DNA of 49,080 nucleotides from Trichoplax sp. H2 (taxonomy: Eukaryota > Placozoa > Uniplacotomia > Trichoplacea). The DNA lies in the NCBI GenBank assembly GCA_003344405.1, contig NOWV01000319.1:1-49080 (forward strand), given 5' to 3'. The translations under genes were made by a program, and so were the position numbers. The notes below the pieces were generated by a model. That model had not been told where the DNA came from. It made no database searches and saw nothing but the letters and a program-made list of their open reading frames with translations. This document shows, in pieces, positions 10,896 through 24,092 of the stretch. The stretch's first letter is position 1. Each line of letters begins with the position of its first letter.

Positions 10896-11879
10896 ATGTG
10901 GCACGCTATATTTCATGATAATGTGGTAGCATTAATTATCTCTTGGGCTTTTGGAATTGCTGGTATCTTAGCTAATATCTATGTCATAATCAATAGTGTT
11001 CGAGATTGTACGCAAAAGCACCGTCGAACAACGAGTAAAATTCACGCTTTCCTAATAGCAAATTTGGCTGCTTGTGACCTTTGTGGTGCAAGCTATTTAG
11101 CAACAATAGCTAGCGCTGATATTTACTACACAAAATATCACTGTTCAATATTTTCTTGTGGAATCAATGGTTCTTGTAACAATGTGACTAACATCTGGTT
11201 AATAAGTCCTTCTTGCTATTTTGCGCGGTTTATTTCTAATTTATCTGTCTTTATGTCTGCTATGATTACATTAATAATAGCAGCAGATCGTTCCGTAAAT
11301 ATTATAGCACCACATAGTAAGCATCATATTACTTTGGCAAATATAAAAAAAGCCGTCGCATTTTGTTGGACTTTAGGCCTTAGTGTTAGCACTACAGTGG
11401 TGATACAATCAGTATTTATAATAAATCCATATAGTTTCAGTGACTTTAGTATGTTGTGCAGTTCTAGCGATATCAATACCCTCTTTTTTAGAATTTACGC
11501 CGCTATATCATTTATATTTATAGTATTTTCATATACATCTACATTGATTCTTTATTTCTGGATATTTAACCATTTGCGTAATGTGCAGCGGAAGCTAACT
11601 TGCATAAGTCGTATAGCTGTTGGCGCTCGAGTTGGTATTGAAAGAAGAGTAGGTATCGTGACTGCGTTTTTGGCAACTACAAGTGGTGTTATCTGGTTGC
11701 CATTACTAATATTATTTATGCTGGAAATTTCTGACGTTCAATTCGGAGACCCAAAACTTCTTAGCCAACTCACAATTATCAGTTTTTTATTGGTTTTTGC
11801 TAATGCATCAGCTAATCCAATAAGTTATACTCTTTTAACAACCAAGAATTTACAGCGCAATAGCAAGAGATGGGTATAA
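10896..11879 (+). CDS. GPCR2: class A orphan receptor with DRS instead of DRY
   Basis: A 327-residue seven-transmembrane receptor. TM1 Asn27, TM2 L-A-A-C-D with Asp61, TM3 Cys107 for the disulfide with Cys188, TM4 Trp158, TM6 I-W-L-P (Trp267, Pro269) and TM7 N-P-I-S-Y (307-311) are all in place. The TM3 ionic-lock motif reads D-R-S (131-133): Arg is kept but Tyr is replaced by Ser, unlike every other intact copy here. In other class A receptors changes at this Tyr alter G-protein coupling or basal activity, so different signalling is possible; early decay is the alternative, though the frame is intact. ECL1 has Cys88, Cys94, sequons at 91 and 96, and T-N-I-W. The tail lacks the cysteines seen in its paralogues. 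AATAAA at 11984-11989 is a good poly(A) candidate. Confidence 0.92.
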   Translation: MWHAIFHDNVVALIISWAFGIAGILANIYVIINSVRDCTQKHRRTTSKIHAFLIANLAACDLCGASYLATIASADIYYTKYHCSIFSCGINGSCNNVTNIWLISPSCYFARFISNLSVFMSAMITLIIAADRSVNIIAPHSKHHITLANIKKAVAFCWTLGLSVSTTVVIQSVFIINPYSFSDFSMLCSSSDINTLFFRIYAAISFIFIVFSYTSTLILYFWIFNHLRNVQRKLTCISRIAVGARVGIERRVGIVTAFLATTSGVIWLPLLILFMLEISDVQFGDPKLLSQLTIISFLLVFANASANPISYTLLTTKNLQRNSKRWV

Positions 11880-14372
11880 AGATTTGATCTGATAAAAGAA
11901 GCTTGTATCGACAGTACGGGAGAAAGTCGAGATATGATTAAAAATATTTTGCGATATTCAATTGTACAATATCCAAATGAAATAATAAACTCATTTAACA
12001 AATAACTATAGTAAGAGTTAACGTTATACTCGAACCATGGACTATAAAATAATGTACATGAAATCTTTAAGATGATGCGGACTATAAATTAGCTTAACAT
12101 TAACTTTTTCTATTTGTCAATACTATGTTAAATTCGCTTTCATTCCATCGATTCGATAGTTTCTATCTACTACATATTCTATCAAATTTTTAAAATTTTA
12201 TAATAGAAGCTTTGGCATACCGTATTGTATCTATTAATGAATGCATTATTTTATTAAATTGTTCCTATGCTTTAAAAGATAGTATACATCTACATTTAGA
12301 ATAGATTGTGATTTGAGATGTTTTTATAAAAAGCTTTTTGCTACGTCATTGCCTAGAGTGAAATCTCTATGTGCTGGTTGCCAGCATGATTAGTTCATTT
12401 TAATTTATCATAGCTCGAACCTTTTTATAACCTTATTTAAAGCAGATTATTACAACTTTAATTTCAAGTAAGACTACCATTAACGATTATTGCATATTAC
12501 ATTTTTATTCATTATTAATTTATATCAAAACTCGTACCGTAATGCGTAACAATAAAAATTTTCGCGAATTTTTCGTAGACGAAACGCGATGAATATTGCT
12601 ATAAATAGCTTCAACTGACGCATTCACTATTGGATTAGGTACTATAGCTTAATAATTATTCGACGCAATTATTATTTGTGGTTTATGCAGTTATATGACA
12701 GATGATTTACAAATTCGTTATGTGAACAGAAATATGCTCATATAGTCGGAATTATTGCCAAACTTTGCTCATACTGCTTTGCCTTGCCAAATTGTGTAAT
12801 GCCTGTATTAGCACAGATTTGATCAGTGAATTCTAATTAAATAAAAAGTAATACAAAATCATTTTAAATATCTGAGCAGTTTAAACTGATGCAGTAAGAG
12901 ACTACTGGCTCAAAAATGTTTCTTTTTTTAAATTCTGAATTAAGCATCGATCTAAAAGCTTACAAAATTCTATCGATAATATGTCTAAGCTAGTCAAGAA
13001 AACACTAATGAAGATATTTAATTGAACTAAATCGCAAACAACAAATAAATTAATCATGATTTACTGACGTTTGCGAACATATTATCACAAAATAATAACT
13101 GTTCTTAGTCGCAGTGATACAACGAAACAAAATTAATAGATATTTAAAAACGATTTTGTGTACCATTATATTTCTACAGTCGAGTGTGCGTTAAGATAAC
13201 AATAATTTTAATACAATAGTGGTAAATAAGTATGAATTATGTAACACTAAGATATATATTATTTTCAATATCAAATTATTTCCAAACTGAAAATTGCTAA
13301 AATGTATATTTAACTAAGATTTTGATTGCCTTACTTTCTGGATCTAGTATATGGAAGTATGAGTGATTTCGTTTATACTTAAATATTGAAAATCTATCAT
13401 AGATCCAATTTATGAATTAGGGTCACATAGTATAATGGTATTTTATCCACTAAAAAATTGCTACTAAGAGCTCATCTAAGAAATAAATTTATTATACGCT
13501 AAGATTTCAGAAATTCTTATTATTCCGTGATATTAAAAGCTTTGTCAACAAGGTCTGATAGCTCTAAACTAAAAATTGCATTGATCAATCTATCTATAGA
13601 TTTAGAGGTATGATAATTTAGAGGTAAGTATTTGTAAATTGGTAAAAATGTTTCAAGTAATTATGTTATGAAACCAATCAAAAAAAGGCTCAATTATGTT
13701 TATCAAAATTCATAATTTTACATATGTCATAATCTATTGTTTCAGAAATGCGCAAGTGGGTGAAATATTCTTTGTTATGCAATGGAATATGTAGATTTCA
13801 TTCCTTGTAAAGCTCTTACGGTATTTTCTTTAAGATTTTCTTAGCTAAAGCTTGAATGCTGATCTAAATTTTATTATAGATATTTGTCCGTTACAAAAAG
13901 AAAATGATTACATTACCATTCTATAAAAGAATACTGTTACTATGAGCATTAAAGGGGCGTTTTATCTTTTAAATCAAATAGATACCTAATTTTTTAGATG
14001 ACAACTGTACTCTATTGAGTTTAATAATAAAGTTAAATTCTTATTTATTTTCATAACCACGTATAAGTGCTACTGAAAATGCACTATGGTCGTCGTTTAG
14101 TATGATAATTTTGTTGGTACTTCGATAGGATATGGTGTTCTTATTCTAATGATTAACGCATCGATGAATTAATAGACCTTGCTCTAGAATTTTAAGTAAG
14201 TGAATCAAGTAAAACAAAAAATTATATTATCCATTTTTTATAGATACTGTTGAAACTTAAACTTTGTTCCAATAACGCTTAACTCGGTTTTAAAATCTAA
14301 AGTTTGTCAGATTTATTGTAAATATTAAGATTTAGCTTTATTGAAAGAGCAAAAAATATAAATTTTCTATGT
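11880..14372. other. Gene-free spacer
   Basis: About 2.5 kb of AT-rich DNA. Apart from the AATAAA at 11984-11989 that probably serves GPCR2, I see no gene, repeat or RNA. Confidence 0.4.
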
Positions 14373-14437
14373 TGTCGGAGCATATAAGCCCTTGCCTCAA
14401 AACTTTCCAGTTTTAAAATGGTATATATGTTCCGACA
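14373..14437 (+). repeat. 65-bp imperfect hairpin
   Basis: TGTCGGA at 14373-14379 pairs with TCCGACA at 14431-14437; the stem continues through CATATA/TATATG and GCC/GGT with one G-T pair and one mismatch. The loop contains an inner stem, AAAACT/AGTTTT with a TTCC loop. The shape resembles a small structured RNA precursor or a mini inverted-repeat element; the sequence alone cannot decide. Confidence 0.5.
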
Positions 14438-14551
14438 TTTTCATTACCAAATATACAGCCTGTATGATATAAAAGTACTTATTAAGGGTGCGTTACGAGC
14501 TAGGAATAGCCCTTATTTGCAGCAGGAGTTGAGAGAGTATTTTCTAGCCAA

Positions 14552-14600
14552 CCTACTGTTATTTGGAATACCTGTCATTTGGCATTCCTAAGCAGGTAGG
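14552..14600 (+). repeat. Second hairpin near 14.6 kb
   Basis: CCTACTG at the left pairs with CAGGTAGG at the right (one bulge), and GGAAT/ATTCC forms an inner stem. A wider inverted pair, ATTTTCTAG near 14538 and CTAGAAAAT near 14629, encloses it. Two nested inverted structures suggest a small non-autonomous DNA element or a structured RNA. Confidence 0.4.
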
Positions 14601-17600
14601 ATTAACACGGCGAGAACCTCAAACTTACTAGAAAATTACAATCTAATTTATTATCGACGAAGACGCCGCTTATGTAGGTTTCGGTACCTAAAATCGCTTT
14701 TACTACACAAGTCTCCTCGTCCATTAGAAACTAAATAAATTAATTGTCCGAAGAGCCTCTTTCAATATTAATTAAACTTAATCCAATCGTATTAAATTTA
14801 CTGCATCAGTATCGAATTAATTTATTCTTAATAATAGTTTAGCAAACACATATAAGGCTATCCTACTAAGATATTTCCTCTAAACTTAGAAAATCTACTT
14901 TAAACTTTAAAAACCTTGAAGGTGATAGATACAATCCTGTTAAACTATCTGGCAATTACTATCTTAGTCTATCTAATGCTAAGGTAAAGATTCCTAAGAT
15001 ATCAACTGTTAACCACTGAAGTTATAATTAAGGAGACCGTAAACATTTTTGAGATATAAACATATCTAGAAGGTAACATAGAAATAAAGTACACATCATG
15101 TAGATTACTTTCGTAACAGGGTAATAAAGTAATTGCTATGCAACGAAAACATAGTAGTCATAGAAATCTGAACGTTTAAAAAATCTACCAAAGATACGCG
15201 CTGAGGATCAGTATGTTTATCATTTCCTCTTTGCAAAGAAATTGAGTAGAGCATATACCTGTATACTCATAACCGGTGGAATCTTCTTGAAAAATAGTAT
15301 AAGCCTAACCTTTTATGCATAAAATGCTGCAGCTTGTGGATAATACATCTTAGAAAATGAAATGACTTATTTAAATTGGTAACTGTAGCATTGAAATTTA
15401 AAAAAAGACTGTCGGTATCAAAGCGATAATTTTTATAAATATTTCAAGCGTTTATTATAGATAGACTAATTATATTTGAATCTATCGAAACTGATCATAA
15501 TTTTACGATACGTTAAAGTGAGTGCTCATTTACTGTATATTTAAACTTGAATCTCAACATCTAACGATATTTTTTGACTCTTTTCTCCACCTATGACTAA
15601 TTCATTTTGCTCTCTGTAATATTCACTACCTACGCAACGAAGAATTAAAATCTTAGTAGAAAATTAGTATTGTTGTTATAGAGATGATTAAAGAATTTTA
15701 CTATACAATCCTGCACTATGCATCATTCTGATACATAAATCTACTTTTTCATAATGCATCTAAGGCATATTTGTACATCAACATATATTTACTATTTTCC
15801 AGAATTTGTACATTATCTTAATTATGAGCTACTTAAATATATACACTTTACCGCAAATTATAAAATTATATACAATATTTGAAGAATAGTTTTTAGTTAT
15901 CACGCCAATATTTAGCAAGATACGCATTACTAACTATCTATTTTTGCTCTAGGAATTCATTTTGACGAAGAAAAGATAACTTTTGCTGAAATTAGCGAAT
16001 GAAAACTTTCTCAGTAACTACTGCATGTTACTGTTTTACCTTAACGTTAGGATAGTCTAATGAGTACAGTAGTAGCTGTCGTTACAGCGATATAATAACT
16101 TGATGATAATTGTCTAGATCAGTATGTCTTATCTATCGTAACTTGTTACAATATGGTAATGGCCATAATGTAAGAGTATTAGATAGTATACGAATAATTT
16201 ACGCAGCTAAAATGCCTTAATCATGCGGTGCTAAAACTCAAATAAGGTATTGGACGCTGCGCAAGGAAGCTTATATATAAAAGAGATGCTGTAAAGATAG
16301 ACGGGGAGTTAGGAAAGAAAATTAGATTAGATCCACAAGAGACTCAGAACAATAATAGCCAAAATAAAAAGAAAAAGAAACATAAAACCCTTGTTTTAGT
16401 GAGTTTGGATAGAATTACATGCACGCTTCCACAAAGTGACCAAGTTCACAACAGTAGCTATATGGAAGATACCCATATCTGTAGTGCAAGGTAAGATAAG
16501 TAATACCTTAACGTGGATATTACTTGTAATAGTTTATTGAATATCCGATATTGATTGTTAGTATATTTAGATAGCAGTAAGATGATTCAAGTTCTGGCTA
16601 TTGATAGTTGAATTAGACAACATACACGCTTAGATTAAGATAAAGTATGAGTAAGTGATTAAAAATATTTACTGATAGAAAAGCTATGTAAGGAACATCT
16701 CAGTTCGAGATGCCCCTCCTAGTAAGGTGTAATACTAATACCATTCTTGTTTACAAATTAGATGGTTTCTATGTCAACCGAAACGTTTGAGTTGAGTTGT
16801 GAGGTGGAAAGTTGTAGATGTGTCTGTACTAATAAAAGTTCTATCTTTACGGCACTATTCTGTGTGTGTTAAACTTTTAGTTCAAGGGCATTTAAGTCGT
16901 TACTTATCCGACTTTTACTGTAAGTTTCCTTGTTGCTGAGCTGAATTTGTGACACTGTAATACCGTATGTCAACCCGATTAGCTAATTTAGCCCTTTGCA
17001 AAACTAGATTATATTTCGGATCTATTAGTTCCCACCCTAATTACATGACTTAATGTATGTTAATACCATGATATTTGATTTAAAAATTCTACTCTGGATA
17101 AAACCATTTCGTTTTCATTAATTTTAATATATTATCGAAATAACTTATACTGGCGCTATACTGGCATAAATTTTCAAAGACAATGGCAAACTGACATTAT
17201 GCACTTTTACTCCATAATCTATTATCTAACGGAACCGATATAAATTCTTATTAAAATGCTGCGTTTACGTAATGATTAAAACTATAAATACGAAAAATTA
17301 TTAACTTCTATTTGAATTTGAATTTTAGAGCAAAGGTTAGTGTCAGTGTTCAAGTCTGGGACCCAAATGATATAGCATGAAAAGTTTTGTTTACTTTGAT
17401 ATACTACCACGTCTACACACTGTGTGGTATTGATTACCATGACTGGCTTGAACAATTAAGGTCTGCTGCCGTCGTAATGTTTGTATTTCGCAATTAGTGG
17501 TAAAATTGCGATACAAAAATAAAACTGCGGTATCACTAGCAACAGTTACTGCGTACTGAAACTTAATCTTACTACATTATAAAAGATAATTCAGTTTTAA

Positions 17601-18377
17601 ATAGATTCAATGAAAAGAATTCGTACTTGTATTAAGAAATCGAAATACTAAGAACGGTCTTAACGCTTTTTAAAATAACAATTATTTAGAGGCTATAACT
17701 ATACATAACAATGAAAAAATTATTTAAATGCGTTATTTTCTTAAAATTTATTTTTGCATTTGTAGTATGTTGTCTTTTTATTGGCTGCTATAATGAATTC
17801 TTCTGCCATATAATCTGGTAATTAATTACTATTAATACTAGTAGCCTTATATCCTTTTATAATGTAATTGTTATCCCATAAGAATATGTAATTACCTATT
17901 AGTTTTAAGACAGATGTCAGCGCATGTATCTTATGTGGTATGATGTCTAATTAGCACTTAAGACAAATTAAAGTTCAATTATATGGTATTTTTTGTCAAT
18001 ATTCTGATATGAAACATTTAAAGTCAAACAAAAATATTCTTCAAACTGTTACTATCTGGCCTGACTCGATGGAATAGCCTAGTACATAATAATTGGAGTA
18101 CGTTACATGAAATATAAAAGTCGGCATAATTTAGCTTCGATTCTCAACGTAGCTCTTATTCATTTCGTTTATAAATCGTAATCTTATCCATTTCAGAAAC
18201 AGTTTAATATCAGAACTAAGGCAAACATGTAAAACTTTAATATGTCGCATATTGTAGTTATTACTTAAGCGAAATTATATAATCTTTCTTCAGCTTCATT
18301 TTCAACTTATCACCCTGGAATTTCTTAAACTTATTCATTACTTAACTTCTTCATACAATCGAACCCTACTGCAATGA
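14601..18377. other. Gene-free spacer with weak LTR-like signals
   Basis: A TATA-like TATATAAAAG near 16275, an AATAAA near 16831 and a 6-bp hairpin (CATCTC/GAGATG, 16696-16712) could belong to an old LTR, but I cannot find matching ends or a target duplication. Otherwise I see nothing. Confidence 0.3.
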
Positions 18378-18851
18378 TGTGATAAAGTGATCTTCAAAAC
18401 AATAAATCAAGAACTACAGTTTCTTGCAAATTTCACTTTATTACAGAAGTTAGGTTCGTCTAACAAACAAGGACTATCTGACTATCTGACAATCTACTTA
18501 TTATAGCAAAATTCACGATTTATATACGATTAGTTACAGAATGCTTTTACTGTAGCAAATCTTATCTTGCCCATTAAGTCGCAAGATCAGATCTAAATTT
18601 ACTATCGCGCAATCTATTCATAATTCGCGCGTCTATTACAATACAATACTTACAGTACTAACATACTTAGCGCAAATGTACAGTATATCTCAAGTCTTTA
18701 TATAAACATCTTAATAGATTCGCTACAATACGTCCTGTAAACATCTTCTACAAATAGACTCTTACACAATCTTACACTCTAGCTTACAAGTTAAGTTATT
18801 CTCGTACAGTCTTATAATAGTAATCTAAGCTATACTTGGGGCTGCACTACA
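18378..18851 (-). mobile_element. Solo LTR-2
   Basis: A 474-bp LTR bounded by TGTGATA and CACTACA. Flanks AATGA (18373-18377) and AACGA (18852-18856) match at 4 of 5 bases, as expected of an old target duplication. On the minus strand a TATATAAAT box (18518-18526) precedes AATAAA (18437-18442), which sets the orientation. It aligns along its length with 28974-28456. It sits about 75 bases upstream of the decayed receptor and may have helped to disable it. Confidence 0.75.
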
Positions 18852-18924
18852 AACGATTAAGATTATTTGTCAATTTAACACATTCTCGTATTCCAAATTA
18901 TTTTGTTGAAACTCTATCAATTTT

Positions 18925-19808
18925 ATTTTGATTAAACGTTTAGCAGATCTAAAATTATTTCTTCTTCTAGTGATAAAAGACACTCACAAATTTTTCAACA
19001 ATGAACAAATAGGAAGTTGTAAAAGAAATAAGAACGTTTTTACTATTTTAGCATACGTCAAAAACCTCGAACTCGAAGCCATTAACTTATTTTTATCTCT
19101 ACAATGCTTGCTATAATGCCACTAATATATGATTGCAAAGTCCTAGTTGTTCTTTTGCTCGATTTTTTGGTATTTTGGGATATTATGTTCCAGCAGTTAT
19201 TATGCTATTAATTTCAATCGATCGATATAAATGTATCGTATCTTTGCACGGCCGAAATCGCTCAACCATAAGCAAAGCTAAACTTTCGATAGCAATATCG
19301 TGGATCATCAGATTCATAATAGCGAACATTGCGATTAGCCGATCCTCAAAACTCTTTGACCCTAATAACTTTGGAATTTTCACTAACGTTTGTTTCTTTA
19401 GCGATTTATATGACGATGTATTTCAAGTTCTAACTGCATGTGGTTTTTATTATCATATTGGTATATCTTATTACTATAGGATTATATATTAATATCATTT
19501 TCCATATTCGACGATCTCGTAACTTGATCACTAGTTTCGGTGCGACATCATTCAATGTTAGAACCAATATTGAAACCCGTTTCGGTATCATTACCGGATT
19601 TCTAGCTATGACTAATTTATTAAGTTGGCTACCGAGTTTACTCTTCTTTATAACTCAAGTAGCGAATGTACCATTTTTAAAATCTTACCTTGGCTATCAT
19701 ATTACAGTAGTTGGCTACTTATTTCTGTATGTAAATTGTTGTAAAAATCCTATAGCATATTCAGTAATGACGTCCAGAGCATATCGCAAACGTTGCTCTT
19801 GCTTTTAA
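18925..19808 (+). pseudogene. Decayed GPCR, close relative of GPCR3 and GPCR4
   Basis: From about 19100 to the TAA at 19806-19808 the sequence follows GPCR3: N-A-T-N-I then TGA at 19130-19132 where the others have Trp, P-S-C-S-F-A-R-F, TM3 ending I-D-R-Y, a TM4 S-W, ECL2 F-T-N-V-C-F-F, then a one-base frameshift around 19437-19450, and in the new frame TM5, TM6 L-S-W-L-P and TM7 N-P-I-A-Y. A R-L-A-D-L piece near 18943 may be TM2 debris. TM1 is missing. One stop, one frameshift and a damaged 5' end identify a fairly young pseudogene. Two AATAAA motifs near 20185-20200 may be its old poly(A) signal. Confidence 0.88.
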
Positions 19809-20841
19809 TTCTAGAGGTGTGACCATGAATGTAGTAAGACTGTCACTTATTTTGTAATATCCATCAGTAAAATTCGATAGCAATATTGAAAATATTACGT
19901 TGCATTCCTAATTTTAACTTGAGTTAAATAGTAAAATTATACATCTACCGGCAACATCGTTTTCAATTCACGTTCTAATAAAATTTAATCTTACGAATTA
20001 AGCTAACTGACGGATTTAGATAGTAATCTAAAATTGCTATAGACTTCTTAGTAAATCGATTCTGAAAAAATAGGACTGAAGCCAAAATTAAACTATCCTT
20101 GTTAAATGTTGCTTAAATCATTTCAAATCATCGGTAGTATAGAAAAAGTTTCTTATATTAATTAATAGTATTTCATGTTCATGCAATAAAAGACAATAAA
20201 GTCTTGTAATAAGTTCAATTAGAAAACATCCTTGGTTTTTTCTCAGTTGAACAAGATAACTTTTCAGAATTAGTTCCTTCATTAAACTACTTAATACCTG
20301 TACAGTAATTATTTATGAAATCTGACTAAATTATAAAATATATTAGCTATTTTGGAATCGAGAGTAACGAATATTTAACTTTTAATAAACATCAAACAGT
20401 CAATCAGTTTATGTGATAAAATACAGAGTAGTTTTTCATAAAGTTAGTGTCACAAGTTTTATGACTAGGAAATGAGAAAGTCTAATTACCAAGTCGTCTT
20501 ACTGGTTCAGGGCACTAAGATCTGTCTTAAAAGCACTTGATAACAGTTATTGCTAATTTTACAGATCTTCAGGGATTTGTGTCTTTGATTTCATGTTAAC
20601 CCCCTAAATATTGCTAACAATTTCACAGTTAGAAAGGCTGTCGTAATTAAGATTAGCTCTGGAGCAGAACTGTAATATGCAGAAAAATTTTTTAGAGTAT
20701 TCTTGATTAGGCATTAGTCGGCAATATTAGACTCAGTAGCGCAAGATTTGCTAAATATTGACAGATTATACCGTACTAATTATACTTCCAATTAACTGTT
20801 AAAGGTTAACTAGTTAAGACTAATATATCATCAAACTAAGA
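19809..20841. other. Gene-free spacer
   Basis: AT-rich DNA without a supported gene. It contains the paired AATAAA motifs near 20185-20200. Confidence 0.4.
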
Positions 20842-21147
20842 TTAATTTGTTGGTCTAGGATTTATGCCGTGTAAGAGCACTACTATTATCAGAAACTTCC
20901 ATATGTACCCTCTATTTCTAAGAATTATTTTTGAATGGTATCTTAAGTTCTGAATTGAAAGCAATGAATATAAATTGGGCTGAGATAGCTCCGGAGGAAA
21001 TCTGCAAAGTTCACCAGGTTTAATGCTTAATTTTTTTCTATAGCAAACTACAGTTATTGCAGCGATAAGTCTAAGGCAGTCTAATTTACGTTTATTGGGT
21101 AGCATATATTCAATAAAGCGGATATTATTAACCAAGCAGCGTGCCAT
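20842..21147 (-). CDS. Uncharacterised 101-codon open frame
   Basis: An ATG-initiated frame, long for such AT-rich DNA. It is basic, with a P-P-E-L-S-Q-P stretch and a hydrophobic C-terminal run (K-F-L-I-I-V-V-L-L). I recognise no domain and see no neighbour that would explain it. It may be a transposon relic or chance. Confidence 0.2.
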   Translation of the reverse strand: MARCLVNNIRFIEYMLPNKRKLDCLRLIAAITVVCYRKKLSIKPGELCRFPPELSQPNLYSLLSIQNLRYHSKIILRNRGYIWKFLIIVVLLHGINPRPTN

Positions 21148-24092
21148 GAATTTGTAGTTATTTATCGTAACTAGCTGTCTGTAACTGCTGGAAATTCAAT
21201 GGCAACTGTGAAGGACCACTAAACTTTGTTCTCTCCCTGTATTAAAATAGCAATTAACGACATAATTTTTATCCTTAAGTATTTAAGAACTTAAAAGTCA
21301 TAGGGTGATGCAAAATAACTTATATGATTACCGTAACCTTAGTCTTTTTTGCAAGACATGAGTTAAATTTAGAATCAGAAGATCATTAAAACTTAATCTC
21401 CGCCAAGAGACGAAGAGTCTGTAACCTGGTAATAATTAGAATTACCCTTTGGGGGCTAGTTTATGAACTAACATTTCAGATACTGATCTAGATTTTTATC
21501 ATTGAGACTATCTTTAGATCAGTCTGTTTAACATTACTATAGCTTGCTACAATCGTTACTACTTAATATTAAAGCGTTAATCCTTTAAATATATAGATTT
21601 TTCGCAGTTGATTAATGAATAAATTCATCGAGTTTGTCAATAACAATTATAGCATATTAACAGTACTTTAATAATATGTCAAACTGCTAAACAAATTGGT
21701 ACGCTTTTCTTAGCTATAACCGCAAACTTGATCTACAATTACAGTGCTTCAAATAGTTTCCTAATACGTATAAGCTCGCTTTGAGCTTCTTATATAGAAA
21801 AATGTATGGCGTTTATTACTGCAATTTATCGATCCAAGACATTAAACTCATCAGTAAGCACCGATAGCGCAATAAGTCTGAAACTGCATAGCAGTTGCTA
21901 CTTTCAGTTGCTTAGCCAGTTAGTTAATCAGTTAGTAGTAGATGGTGTTAAAGCTATGCCGTAGTAACATCATCACCAATCTTAGAATATTCCTAGCATT
22001 GCCACATTACCATAAATATAATTAAATTTCAATAATAAAGCGATAGAATTGAAATAATAATGATCATGTAGTAGTCGTTATAGAAATAAGGTAATGACGA
22101 AATTAATTGAATATACTTATATGTAGAAAATTGATACATTCTTTAGATCATTAGTAAGTAATATGATACAAATTTAATTTAATTATCATGGTACTAAAAT
22201 GGCAGAAAGACGATACTATTGATGATATGGCATTTTCATTCGTTTCGACAGCGTTTTGAAATTAAGACGTAGTTGATAAATGTGATCTGAGATAAAACAT
22301 GCAATAATGTCATAAATCTTATCCATTTAACACTACCAATAAACTAATTTGTTCTAATAAAATAAATTAATGCAGACAGCATTTGTAAATAATGCATTAT
22401 TACAAAAAAGAAACTTATCTTCGAAAATTGTGCACACCCACTTCCGGCTATTATTAGCATTGTCGCTACTAATCAATACTGATATAACAAGATTTTCGTC
22501 AACATAGTAGGGCACTATCGTATTTTTCGCCCATACATAATTTATAAAGCAATATTTTATTGTATAAAAGTAGGCATGAAAGTGGGTATGAAAACATAAT
22601 ATCAATTTAATAAATATTCGCATTAGCTATCAGACCTTGCATTCGTGCTTGGAACATCTATAAAGAAATTGTTGTGACTATTATAGTAACCGTATTACGC
22701 ACTGAAAAGAGTATGATTATAATTGTATTTGTTTTACTAGACTTATGGTCGGCCAGATTAGGCTTAGTCGTAAGTCAATCAGTACACGAGTTACAGTCGT
22801 TATAAATCGTAAATGCTTAAGTTGCAAGTTAAGAATAAGTTGGAAAAATTAGAGGCACTGGAATAGTGAATCAGTAATTGAAATAAAGGTAAATTGTATA
22901 AATATAATCATATGTGTGTGTGTCATGGTAGTATTGTCGGAGTACATTAAGAATTTTCCTATTACTTTGAATATAGTATTGCTAAAGAGTAACAGAAATT
23001 TCAATGGAAATTGCCAAATAAGTTAGAATAAAATACCGTACTTTAATTAACGTTCTTGTCACAAAATATGGTTTAGTAAATAAGTATCGGAATTTAAAAT
23101 TATAGAGTGTGGTGCTTTAAATTGTAACCCAGCACTTTCATTAGAAAACACTAGTCTAATGCTTAAATTACTATCAGAATTTAAAATGGCGCAATACTGT
23201 ATCCTAGAATATGGTCTTCAACTTGTGGTACTGCATTTGCATTAAATTTAAAATGTTTCAGTACTTAGAAGCTGGCTATGCCATATCCCAGAACTTTTTA
23301 ATCTATGAATCGTTTGGTTTACTGGAGGAGCTTTAAGATACAGTATTTCTGTCGCTTAGAAGCTTTTACGCGAATAAATTTTTAGCAGATTTCCTATAAA
23401 CGCATTCGTGTCTACTCTTAAACTATAGCACAAAGTAAAACAGACTCCCATAAGAAAATAATTAATCCTAGTAAGAACTTTTTACTTGAACCCAAATACA
23501 CTTCTCGACAATTAACCAGCTCTGTCAGTCAAGCTGCACGTAAATCTTCAGTTTATCATTTATAATTCATTATCTACCGATAATCTGAAAAAGCGTTCTT
23601 TTTTAATACGGTGCTGACTTGATAAAATTCGCCCTGAGTTTAACAAATAAAAACCATCCTATGCGTTAACTATTAATAATCTTAATCATGCTTTTATAAA
23701 CTATGTAGAAGCTGTTTTAATAATTCATAACAATTTTCAATAGCCCGTAGAATATGTAAACCGATACTGTTAATACGATTGGCGTACGACTATTATGATA
23801 TTTTAAGTTAGCAACCAGACAATTTTAAATTAAATTTATTAAATATTCAAATTATTTAAGTAAAGTAAATTAAAAGCTTTAATATGTTCACTACACCTGC
23901 AAAAATACATTTTATGGTATTTGTAATAGCCGCAGCGACTGTTATAAAGAATCAGATTGATCGCCGACTAAATAGATAATTTTTAATTCTCTTACAAGCA
24001 AATTCTGTCTTAAACTTACAAAAATCTCTTCGAAACGATTTAAAATTAGTAACGTATTTCTGTTGAAAATCACTTAGGAAGTAAGAACTAAA
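21148..24092. other. Spacer upstream of GPCR3
   Basis: Nearly 3 kb without a supported gene. An 89-codon minus-strand frame at 22354-22623, Cys- and Phe-rich with no recognisable domain, is the longest open stretch; I do not call it a gene. A short TG run lies near 22912-22922. Confidence 0.35.

Noticed and set aside
16144-16500. Possible LTR starting TGTTACAATATGG with a TATA box near 16275
   Set aside because: I looked for a matching TAACT duplication and CA end downstream and found none; no second copy.
19183-19383. Minus-strand 66-codon frame over the pseudogene
   Set aside because: Antisense shadow of the decayed receptor.
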